Source of the DNA: JBHGBM01 sp041946965
GTDB taxonomy: Bacteria; Acidobacteriota; Terriglobia; Bryobacterales; Bryobacteraceae
Length of the DNA stretch: 58,681 nucleotides
Direction of reading: 5' to 3'
Assembly (NCBI GenBank): GCA_041946965.1
Contig: JBHGBM010000028.1
Location: 1 to 58,681, forward strand
Part shown: positions 52,381 to 58,681 of the stretch, piece by piece
Layout of the letters: every line of letters starts with the position of its first letter
Position numbering within the stretch: position 1 is the first letter of the stretch
Position numbers and translations under genes: made by a program
The notes under the pieces: generated by a model
Told to the model about the DNA's origin: nothing
What the model saw: only the letters and a program-made list of their open reading frames with translations
Database searches by the model: none

Positions 52381-52386
52381 GTGTCC

Positions 52387-52435
52387 ATGCTAGCGCGGGG
52401 GGCGGCTTGTGAGGAGGGGAAAGCAGACGTACAAT
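52387..52435. promoter_or_regulatory. Divergent -10-like boxes between the RidA-like and DUF362 genes
   Basis: TAGCAT on the minus strand (52387-52392) lies 6 nt before the RidA-like ATG, and TACAAT on the plus strand (52430-52435) lies 8 nt before the DUF362 ATG. Both genes lack a Shine-Dalgarno sequence. A small GCAGA/TCTGC inverted repeat surrounds the TACAAT box. Confidence 0.35.
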
Positions 52436-52443
52436 CTGCGAAT

Positions 52444-54033
52444 ATGCGGTTGAATCGGCGGGAATTTCTTATCTCGGGACCGGCGGCGGGCGCGGCCGCG
52501 GCGGCTGACGGGCCGAAGCCGCGCATCGGCCTGGTGTCTTCCGGGCATCGCAAGCTGCTGCGCCCGCTCTCGCAGGAAGATCCGCTCGATTATGAGGCCG
52601 TGCGCGACATGGTATGGACCGCCATCGGCTACGGGAAAACCCGCGCGGGCAAACTCGAGGCCCGAATCCCGGCGGGCTGCTGGGTGGTGGTCAAGCCCAA
52701 CATCGTGTTCCTGCCGCCGCAAGGAGGCTACCGGCCGGGAGACATTACCGACCTTCGCGTCACCAAAGCCGTGGTGGAGTATGTGGCGCGGCACTCGCGG
52801 GCGGCGCGCATCACCGTTGCGGAGGGCGGCAGCTACCGCGGCGCCCGCGACCTGGGCGAGGAGGCCGCGGTGCGGCAGAACGGCCGCCGGGTGGACTGCG
52901 CCGGGTTCGACTGGGGCGTGGACGAGTATCCCGGATTCCGCGGCACCATCGCGGGCATGCTGGAGGAATTCCGCCGGCAGTTCCCCGGCAAGAAGTTCGA
53001 TTTCATCGACCTCAACTACGACACGGCGCGCGACCCCTCGGGAGCGCCGCGCCGCATTCCCGTGCCGCGCACGGCGCGCGGCGTCGGGGCGTTCGGCGCG
53101 CGCGGCGACTATTTCGTGACGAACACCATCCTCAACTGCGGATTCCTCATCAACGTGCCGGTGATGAAGGTCCACTCCATGGGGCTGACGGCCTGTTTGA
53201 AGAACTACGTGGGGACTGCGCCGCGCGAGGTGTACGCGCCGCCTGGCCGCGGCTTCGCCGCCGGGCGCCTGCACGACGAGCACTCGGTCGACGGCCGCAC
53301 CGACCCGTTCATCGTGGACCTGGCCGCCTTCCATCCGCCGGACTACAACGTGCTCGACGGCATCCGCGGTTTGCAGCACACCCCCCACAACAATCGCAAA
53401 CCGGACCAGATGCTGCGCAACAACATGGTGCTCGCGGGCGAGGACCCGGTGGCGCTGGACGCGCTGGCCGCCAGCCTGATGGGCTACAACGTCTGGGACA
53501 TGGACTTTCTCCACCTCGCCGCGAAACGCGACCTCGGGACCATGGACTTGCGCCGCATCGAGGTCGCGGGCGACGACGCGGAGCGGGTGCGCCGCCGCTG
53601 GGGCAAACCGGCGCAGTGGGCCGGCCGCTGCAATCGCGAATGGCGGGTCAGCGCGGACCCGGCTTCCCCGGTGGCGGGCTGGCAGCTCTACACTTCCCCC
53701 ACCGATACGCTCCGCTTCGCGAAGTGCCTTCCGGAAGAGAAGAGTTACGGGGCCGCGGTCACCGTACACAGCGACGGCGCGGCCAAGGCCTTTCTGTGGG
53801 CCGGGCTGCGGGGCCGGGCGGTCGTCTCCCTGAACGGCGAACAGGTCATGGACGAGCGGAACGACGGCGAATACCGCATCGGCCAGTTCCGCAAGGCGGT
53901 GGAACTGCGGTCCGGCAGGAACCAGTTGGTGTTCCGGGTGGAAGCCGGGCAGGATCCGCCGCAACTCAGCGCCAAGCTGGCCGGCCCGCGCAACGACGGA
54001 GACTCGCTCGAAGGCATCCGCTGGTCGGCGTGA
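52444..54033 (+). CDS. DUF362 protein with Tat-like leader
   Basis: This 529-residue protein starts MRLNRREFLISGPAAGAAAA, a Tat-type leader. The DUF362 part contains VVVKPNIVFLPP, ITVAEGGSYRG, FLINVPVMKVHSMGLTACLKNYVG and PDYNVLDGIRGLQ. A beta-rich C-terminal domain of about 120 residues follows. There is no CxxC cluster. The true N-terminus is the ATG at 52444, not the longer open frame across the RidA-like gene. It is followed 14 bp later by the uracil-type permease. Its function is unassigned. Confidence 0.78.
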   Translation: MRLNRREFLISGPAAGAAAAADGPKPRIGLVSSGHRKLLRPLSQEDPLDYEAVRDMVWTAIGYGKTRAGKLEARIPAGCWVVVKPNIVFLPPQGGYRPGDITDLRVTKAVVEYVARHSRAARITVAEGGSYRGARDLGEEAAVRQNGRRVDCAGFDWGVDEYPGFRGTIAGMLEEFRRQFPGKKFDFIDLNYDTARDPSGAPRRIPVPRTARGVGAFGARGDYFVTNTILNCGFLINVPVMKVHSMGLTACLKNYVGTAPREVYAPPGRGFAAGRLHDEHSVDGRTDPFIVDLAAFHPPDYNVLDGIRGLQHTPHNNRKPDQMLRNNMVLAGEDPVALDALAASLMGYNVWDMDFLHLAAKRDLGTMDLRRIEVAGDDAERVRRRWGKPAQWAGRCNREWRVSADPASPVAGWQLYTSPTDTLRFAKCLPEEKSYGAAVTVHSDGAAKAFLWAGLRGRAVVSLNGEQVMDERNDGEYRIGQFRKAVELRSGRNQLVFRVEAGQDPPQLSAKLAGPRNDGDSLEGIRWSA

Positions 54034-54047
54034 GGGGGCGCTTCCCC

Positions 54048-55310
54048 ATGACGCGAACCGACATACTCTACCCGGAAGACAAGATTCCATTCCTGCGCCT
54101 GGTTCCCATGGGGATGCAGCACGTGGTGGCCATGTTCGGCGCGACGGTGCTGGCTCCCCTCCTGATGGGGTTCAATCCGCAGGCGGCGCTGTTCTTTTCC
54201 GGCGTGGGGACGCTGCTGTTCCTGCTTGCGACGGGGTTGAAAGTCCCCAGCTACCTGGGTTCGAGCTTCGCTTTTATCGGACCTGTTCTGGCCGTCACGG
54301 GGGGTAACGCCTCGAACGTGCCTTTCGCCCAATGCGGCATCGCCGGGGCGGCCGTTCTTTACTTCGCCGCGGCGCTGATTACGATCCGGTGGGGTTCCCG
54401 GTGGATCGACTGCCTCATGCCGCCGATCGTGACGGGATCGGTCGTGGCGCTCATTGGGCTTAACCTGGCCGCATCCGCTGTTACGGACGCGGTCAATGCC
54501 GAGCTGGCGGTGAACAGCCCGGCGCAGGTTCCGGGCCTGGTGGTCGCGGTGGCGACGTTCCTGACCGCCGCGCTCGTGCCGCTCCACGCCAGGGGGTTTC
54601 CGCGGTTGCTGCCCATCCTTGCCGGCGTGATGGCCGGGTACTTGCTCGCGGTGCTTCTGGGCGTGATGGAGCCCGGGAGCATGGCGCGCGTTCGTGACGC
54701 CGCGTGGATTGGGCTTCCGCCGTTCCAGGCTCCCGCATTCAGCCTGCACGCGCTGTTGGTGATTGCGCCGATGTTCATTGTGCTGGTGGCCGAAAACAAG
54801 GGACACATTGCCGCGATCTCCAGCTATATGGGCCGGGACCTTAATCCGCAGCTTGGGCGGGCCTACCTGGGCGACGCTCTGGCAACCCTGGTTTCCTCCC
54901 TGGGAGGCGGGACACCGCAAACGACCTACGCCGAAAACATGGGAGTCATGGCGATCACGCGCGTATTCAGCACCTACAACTTCATCATGGCCGCGTCGAT
55001 CGCGATCCTGCTCGGGCTGTGCCCCAAGTTCGGCGCCCTCATCCAGACCATTCCGAAGCCGGTGCTGGGCGGCATCAGCCTGATCCTCTACGGCCTCATC
55101 GCGCTGATGGGAGTGCGCATATGGATCGATGCGAAACTGGACTTCTCGGACCATAGAAATCTGGTGGTCGCCGGCGCCTCGCTGGTTGCCGCCACCGGGA
55201 TGGGAGTCAAGGGCCTCACGATCGCCGGAGTCAACATCGCCGGGATCGCTTTGGGGACTTTGCTCGCCATCGTGCTGAACGCCGGGATGTCGATCGGCAG
55301 GCGGCAATGA
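54048..55310 (+). CDS. Uracil/xanthine permease (NCS2 family, UraA-like)
   Basis: This 420-residue membrane protein has about 14 hydrophobic segments. The family motif is GTPQTTYAENMGVMAITRV, and VAENKGHI lies in the preceding helix; the Glu residues in these two helices bind the nucleobase in UraA. It resembles uracil permeases more than purine permeases because of TTYAENMG. It is 14 bp after a DUF362 gene and converges on an amidohydrolase gene. No pyrimidine enzyme is next to it, though the amidohydrolase could act on a related ring. Confidence 0.9.
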   Translation: MTRTDILYPEDKIPFLRLVPMGMQHVVAMFGATVLAPLLMGFNPQAALFFSGVGTLLFLLATGLKVPSYLGSSFAFIGPVLAVTGGNASNVPFAQCGIAGAAVLYFAAALITIRWGSRWIDCLMPPIVTGSVVALIGLNLAASAVTDAVNAELAVNSPAQVPGLVVAVATFLTAALVPLHARGFPRLLPILAGVMAGYLLAVLLGVMEPGSMARVRDAAWIGLPPFQAPAFSLHALLVIAPMFIVLVAENKGHIAAISSYMGRDLNPQLGRAYLGDALATLVSSLGGGTPQTTYAENMGVMAITRVFSTYNFIMAASIAILLGLCPKFGALIQTIPKPVLGGISLILYGLIALMGVRIWIDAKLDFSDHRNLVVAGASLVAATGMGVKGLTIAGVNIAGIALGTLLAIVLNAGMSIGRRQ

Positions 55311-55322
55311 TGCGGGCAACAT

Positions 55323-56249
55323 TCACTGCTTGAAGCCGTAGATCTGTGTCGCGTTTAATCCGCGGATCTTCGCCCGGTTCTCCTCCGTGGTGAAGGCGAA
55401 GAACTCCTCGAACATGGTGACGTTCTGCTCGAATTCCCGCATGTCCATGCCGAGGCCGCCCCAGAGGAAACGGTCCGGGCCGAAGGCGTCAAACGCGCGC
55501 CGCACAATCGGCTTCACGTCGCGGTACGGGAACTGTTCTTGGGAAGCCGACGAGACGGCGCAGAGCTTGATGTACACCTTGGGTAGTTTCGCCAGGCGCA
55601 GCACTTCCGGATACTCCTCGGGTTTCCCCTGCCCCGGCCGGCCGAGGTGATCCAGAATCACCGGCACATCGCTGAATTCGTCCGCGAGGCCGTAGATCTG
55701 AGGCGCGTGGCACGGGATGAAATGGAACTGGATCGCCAGCCCCAGAGATCGCGCCTTGCGCCATACGTTCTTGATTGCGGGGTCCCGCAGATCGCGATCC
55801 CGGATCGGGCCCGACGTGGTGGATGGCGCGCCCCGCGCCTGCGTCTTATGGATGCGAAGAGCGACGATCCGGCCGGGATTCTTCTTTACGATGGCCTCCA
55901 TGCGGGCGGGCGTCTCCGGCGCAATGGGATCGAACAGGCAGGTCCCCTTGAAAAAGCCCGGTGAGGGTTCCATCCGGAAACAGTGCTCCAGCAGCCGGTG
56001 GTCGTCCTGGTAGGGCTCGGCGTGGACGATCACGGTATGGTCGATGCGGGCCGTCCTGACGAACTTCAGGTACGAATCCAGGGGCCGTGCGGGCGGCCGG
56101 TAGGTGGCGTTGGCATGGTAAGGGAAGCGCTTGAGGTCAGGTGAAAAGATGTGGATGTGGGTGTCCACCAGAGTCCCTTTGGGGCGGGAGACGGCCAGAG
56201 AGGAGAGAGCGCCGCCGATCATGACCCGGCGCGTGAAGGTTGGCGTCAT
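55323..56249 (-). CDS. Amidohydrolase-family (amidohydrolase_2) enzyme with Tat-like leader
   Basis: This 308-residue protein has a short Tat-like leader (FTRRVMIGGALSSLAVS). VDTHIHIFSPD gives the HxH metal site of TIM-barrel amidohydrolases. Further ligands fit IQFHFIP, VILDHLGRPG and the final FLWGGLGMDM, where the usual Asp of the last strand is not obvious. Family members are lactonases (2-pyrone-4,6-dicarboxylate, fuconolactone) and decarboxylases. Lactone hydrolysis in sugar breakdown would suit the flanking glycosidase gene, but this is inference. Confidence 0.82.
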   Translation of the reverse strand: MTPTFTRRVMIGGALSSLAVSRPKGTLVDTHIHIFSPDLKRFPYHANATYRPPARPLDSYLKFVRTARIDHTVIVHAEPYQDDHRLLEHCFRMEPSPGFFKGTCLFDPIAPETPARMEAIVKKNPGRIVALRIHKTQARGAPSTTSGPIRDRDLRDPAIKNVWRKARSLGLAIQFHFIPCHAPQIYGLADEFSDVPVILDHLGRPGQGKPEEYPEVLRLAKLPKVYIKLCAVSSASQEQFPYRDVKPIVRRAFDAFGPDRFLWGGLGMDMREFEQNVTMFEEFFAFTTEENRAKIRGLNATQIYGFKQ

Positions 56250-56313
56250 ACCCAGGAGCTTATCACTCCAGGCCGAAGTCGCCGTGTTCAGCGACGCAGC
56301 CGGCGCATGCTGC

Positions 56314-56319
56314 TAAAAT
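56314..56319 (+). promoter_or_regulatory. -10 box of the GH127-like gene (leaderless type)
   Basis: TAAAAT lies 7 nt before the GTG start and no Shine-Dalgarno sequence is present. This spacing predicts transcription starting at or next to the start codon. Confidence 0.35.
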
Positions 56320-56326
56320 CGCAGCC

Positions 56327-58213
56327 GTGCGCTGGCTCTGTCTTGTTTTGGCACTCGGAGTTGTTCAGGGCGCCGTGCCCAATCGTGCGCCGCTCCCCAA
56401 GAATTCGTATCACCTGCTCCCGCTCACGGCGGTAAAGCCGCGCGGCTGGCTCATGGACCAGCTCCGCATCCAGGCCGGGGGCCTCACGGGCCGCCTCGAC
56501 GAGTTCTGGGTCTCGCTGGTCGATAGCGGCTGGACCGGAGGCCAGGGCGAGAGCTGGGAGCGCGGGCCCTACTACATGGACGGCCTGGTGCCGCTCGCGT
56601 ACCTTACCCAGGACCCGCGGCTCATCCAGAAAGCCCGCCGCTGGGTCGAATGGACGCTCACGAACCAGCGTGAGGACGGAGGCATCGGCCCCGCCAGGAA
56701 CCTGGACTGGTGGCCGAACATGGTGATGCTGAAAACCCTGACGCAGTTTTACGAAGCCACCGGCGACCGGCGCGTCATTCCGCTGATGGAGCGCTATCTG
56801 GCCTATCACGCGCGCCTGGCTTCGGAGCGGCCGCTGCGGTCCTGGGCGGCCTACCGGTGGCAGGACGAGGCGCTCAGCATCATCTGGCTTTACAACCGCA
56901 ACGGCGATCCGAAGCTGCTCGAGCTGGCCCGCACGCTGCGCCGTCAGGGATACGACTGGCTCGGCCAGTTCGCCTCTTTCCGCTACACCGGCAAGATGTC
57001 GCGGGCCACCTCCGATATGGCCAGCCACGGCGTGAACAACGGCATGGCGATCAAGACGCCGGGCGTGGCCTACCTGCTCTCGGGCGAGGTGGTGGACCGC
57101 GAGGGCATCTACCGCATGCTCGCCGCGCTGGACCGCTATCACGCGCTCCCCAACGGCATGTTCAGCGGCGACGAGCACTATGCCGGCAGTGAGCCGCACC
57201 AGGGCATCGAACTGTGCGCGGTGGTGGAATCCATGTTCTCCCTCGAGCACCTGATCGCCATCACCGGCGACGCCTCCCTCGGCGACCGCCTGGAGAAGAT
57301 CGCTTACAACGCGCTGCCCGGCGCCTTTAGCGCCGACATGTGGGCGCACCAGTACGATCAGCAGCCCAACCAGGTGTTGTGCTCGGTGGCGCGCCGCGAC
57401 TGGTCCAGCAACGGCCCCGATTCCAACCTCTTCGGGCTGGAGCCGAACTTCGGCTGCTGCACCGCCAACATGCACCAGGGCTGGCCCAAGTTCGCCGCCA
57501 ACCTCTGGATGGAGACCCCCGAGGGAGGGCTCGCCGCGGCGGCCTACGCTCCGAGCGAAGTCACGGCCAACGGCATCACCATCAGCGAGGAGACGGAATA
57601 CCCCTTCCGCGATTCGGTGCGGCTGCGCGTGAAAGCGGCCAAACGGTTTCCACTCGACCTTCGCATCCCCGCCTGGGCCGCGCGCGCGGCGGTCTCGGTA
57701 AACGGCCAGCGGCAAAGCGGCGTGCACGCCGGCGCGTTCTTCCGCATCGAACGCGAGTGGCGCGAGGGCGACACCGTGGAGATCTCGTTCCCCATGGAGA
57801 CGCGCTCCCAGGAATGGCGCACGGGCGGCACGGTGGTGACCCGCGGCCCGTTGGTGTATTCGCTGCGCATCGAGGAATCCTGGCGCAAGTTGAAGCAGAC
57901 CGGTCCCGCCGCCGATTGGGAGGTTTTCCCGCGCTCGCCCTGGAACTACGGTCTGGCGGCGGAGCCCGCGTTTACCGTGGAGGAGAAGCCGGTGGCGCGC
58001 CAGCCCTTCAGCCCGGAGAACGCCCCCGTGCTGCTGAAGACCACGGGCCGCCGCGTTCCCGACTGGATGATGTCCAACGACTCGGCGGGACCGGTGCCGC
58101 GCACCCCGCTGGCCACGCCTTACCCGGAGGAGAGCATCACCCTGATCCCCTATGGCGCGGCAAAGCTGAGAGTCACGGTTTTCCCGGCGGCAGTCCCTGC
58201 CCGCCGCCGCTGA
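56327..58213 (+). CDS. GH127-like (DUF1680) secreted glycosidase, beta-L-arabinofuranosidase family
   Basis: This 628-residue protein has a signal peptide (MRWLCLVLALGVVQGAV), an alpha/alpha-barrel core and a C-terminal beta domain. The zinc-thiolate site of GH127 is recognisable: Glu295 and Cys297 in IELCAVVES, and Cys377/Cys378 in FGCCTANMHQGWPKF. The 82-residue spacing is close to that of the Bifidobacterium enzyme HypBA1. Family enzymes release beta-L-arabinofuranose or related sugars. The GTG start is chosen for the signal peptide; an ATG at 56240 would overlap the divergent amidohydrolase gene. Confidence 0.87.
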   Translation: MRWLCLVLALGVVQGAVPNRAPLPKNSYHLLPLTAVKPRGWLMDQLRIQAGGLTGRLDEFWVSLVDSGWTGGQGESWERGPYYMDGLVPLAYLTQDPRLIQKARRWVEWTLTNQREDGGIGPARNLDWWPNMVMLKTLTQFYEATGDRRVIPLMERYLAYHARLASERPLRSWAAYRWQDEALSIIWLYNRNGDPKLLELARTLRRQGYDWLGQFASFRYTGKMSRATSDMASHGVNNGMAIKTPGVAYLLSGEVVDREGIYRMLAALDRYHALPNGMFSGDEHYAGSEPHQGIELCAVVESMFSLEHLIAITGDASLGDRLEKIAYNALPGAFSADMWAHQYDQQPNQVLCSVARRDWSSNGPDSNLFGLEPNFGCCTANMHQGWPKFAANLWMETPEGGLAAAAYAPSEVTANGITISEETEYPFRDSVRLRVKAAKRFPLDLRIPAWAARAAVSVNGQRQSGVHAGAFFRIEREWREGDTVEISFPMETRSQEWRTGGTVVTRGPLVYSLRIEESWRKLKQTGPAADWEVFPRSPWNYGLAAEPAFTVEEKPVARQPFSPENAPVLLKTTGRRVPDWMMSNDSAGPVPRTPLATPYPEESITLIPYGAAKLRVTVFPAAVPARRR

Positions 58214-58283
58214 ATGTGCGGTTGCACGCAGTTTCCGATGAGTGCATAATTGCGTAAGAGGTTCCGGTTCACGAGAGTTGAAC

Positions 58284-58577
58284 GTGAAGGCTGCTCTGGT
58301 AACCGCCTTGGCTGCCTGCGCAAGTGAGCGGCAGCGGGCGAAAGCACGTCGGTTTCTGCAAGGGCTGTCTTGCGACGAGCTTCAGTACATCGCCGACTAT
58401 TTCGGCGCATGTATTCTGGAGGAAGACCCCGCCACGCTCCGGCGCTATTGCGGAGCTTCGGTTTCACCCGGCGCCCACCTGAACGACCGCGAGCATAAGA
58501 TCGTGCTCCTGATGGAATACCTGGGCCGCTGCGTCGCGCCGCAATACGCCGCCGCCCGCGCCATGCGTCCTTCCTGA
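58284..58577 (+). CDS. Small hypothetical protein
   Basis: This 97-residue protein is of unknown family. It is mostly helical with LSCDELQYIADYFGACILEED in the middle and several Cys residues (not in zinc-ribbon spacing). The GTG at 58284 gives MKAALVTALAACAS; a longer start at 58242 is possible. It lies between the GH127-like gene and tRNA-Gln. I can assign no function. Confidence 0.55.
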   Translation: MKAALVTALAACASERQRAKARRFLQGLSCDELQYIADYFGACILEEDPATLRRYCGASVSPGAHLNDREHKIVLLMEYLGRCVAPQYAAARAMRPS

Positions 58578-58584
58578 GCCCGTA

Positions 58585-58614
58585 TTGTCCGGATCGCGGG
58601 CGTTTTGTTAAAAT
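58585..58614 (+). promoter_or_regulatory. Promoter of tRNA-Gln
   Basis: TTGTCC (-35, 58585-58590) and TAAAAT (-10, 58609-58614) are separated by 18 bp. The tRNA begins 12 nt after the -10 box. Confidence 0.6.
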
Positions 58615-58625
58615 GAGCTTGCCCC

Positions 58626-58681
58626 TGGGAGGTCGTCTAACGGTAAGACTGCAGACTCTGGATCTGCGTATCGGGGTTCGA
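58626..58681 (+). tRNA. tRNA-Gln (CUG), cut by the window edge
   Basis: The acceptor strand TGGGAGG, D-arm (GTC TAACGGTAA GAC), and anticodon stem GCAGA/TCTGC with loop CTCTGGA are present, giving anticodon CTG at 58658-58660. The sequence ends inside the T-arm (GGGGTTCGA). Confidence 0.9.

Overview
The window is high-GC bacterial chromosome, most likely from an acidobacterium of the Solibacter/Bryobacter group. The clues are a protein ending in the TIGR03437 domain (a paralogous C-terminal domain best known from Candidatus Solibacter), three small PEP-CTERM secreted proteins, several Tat-exported hydrolases, a DUF1680/GH127 glycosidase and three DUF362 proteins. The taxonomic call is inference; no rRNA gene is present. 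A complete tRNA-Leu(UAA) lies near the left edge and a tRNA-Gln(CUG) is cut by the right edge.

Left half (about 0.8-29.5 kb, minus strand): 17 genes in one direction. The core is a tightly packed operon running from 22.2 kb down to 2.1 kb in which most neighbours share an ATGA stop/start overlap. It encodes a two-protein iterative type I synthase: a 2352-residue protein (nitronate-monooxygenase-like x2, KS, AT, ACP, KR) and a 1587-residue protein (KS, AT, DH, 4'-phosphopantetheinyl transferase). A free ACP, a cytosolic alkaline-phosphatase-superfamily enzyme, an alpha/beta hydrolase, two related short-chain dehydrogenases flanking a MelB-type transporter, a methyltransferase and an HlyD-type adaptor follow. 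Upstream lie a DUF362 protein, a secreted hydrolase, a SnoaL-like protein, a second phosphatase-superfamily enzyme, an NDP-sugar epimerase and a large secreted propeller-like protein. The ACP motif and the KR resemble PfaA-type (polyunsaturated fatty acid / secondary lipid) synthases, so I read this as a secondary-lipid or polyketide pathway with a full reductive cycle.

Middle (29.5-44.3 kb): a 446-bp divergent region separates that directon from a plus-strand set of a ketosynthase-like protein without the active-site Cys (a chain-length-factor look-alike), an intact ketosynthase and an ACP fused to a zinc ribbon, which together make a type II-like minimal PKS. These are followed by a secreted glycoside-hydrolase-like TIGR03437 protein, a PAPS-synthetase-like protein (opposite strand) whose sulfurylase half has lost key residues, a PEP-CTERM protein, a DrrAB-like ABC exporter, a third phosphatase-superfamily enzyme and two tandem GT1-type glycosyltransferases. 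Both halves together suggest synthesis, decoration (glycosyl, methyl, perhaps phospho or sulfo groups) and export of an uncharacterised glycosylated lipid or polyketide. That product is a hypothesis.

Right part (44.3-58.7 kb): an ordinary catabolic/exported-enzyme region with a PEP-CTERM protein, SGNH hydrolase, Tat sulfatase, pectate-lyase-like protein, two DUF362 proteins, PIG-L deacetylase, a RidA-family protein with a Tat-like leader, a uracil-type permease, an amidohydrolase, a GH127-like enzyme and a small unknown protein. Several of these genes have a TANNNT box 6-9 nt before the start codon and no Shine-Dalgarno sequence, as expected for leaderless transcripts. I saw no CRISPR array, transposase, integrase or rRNA.
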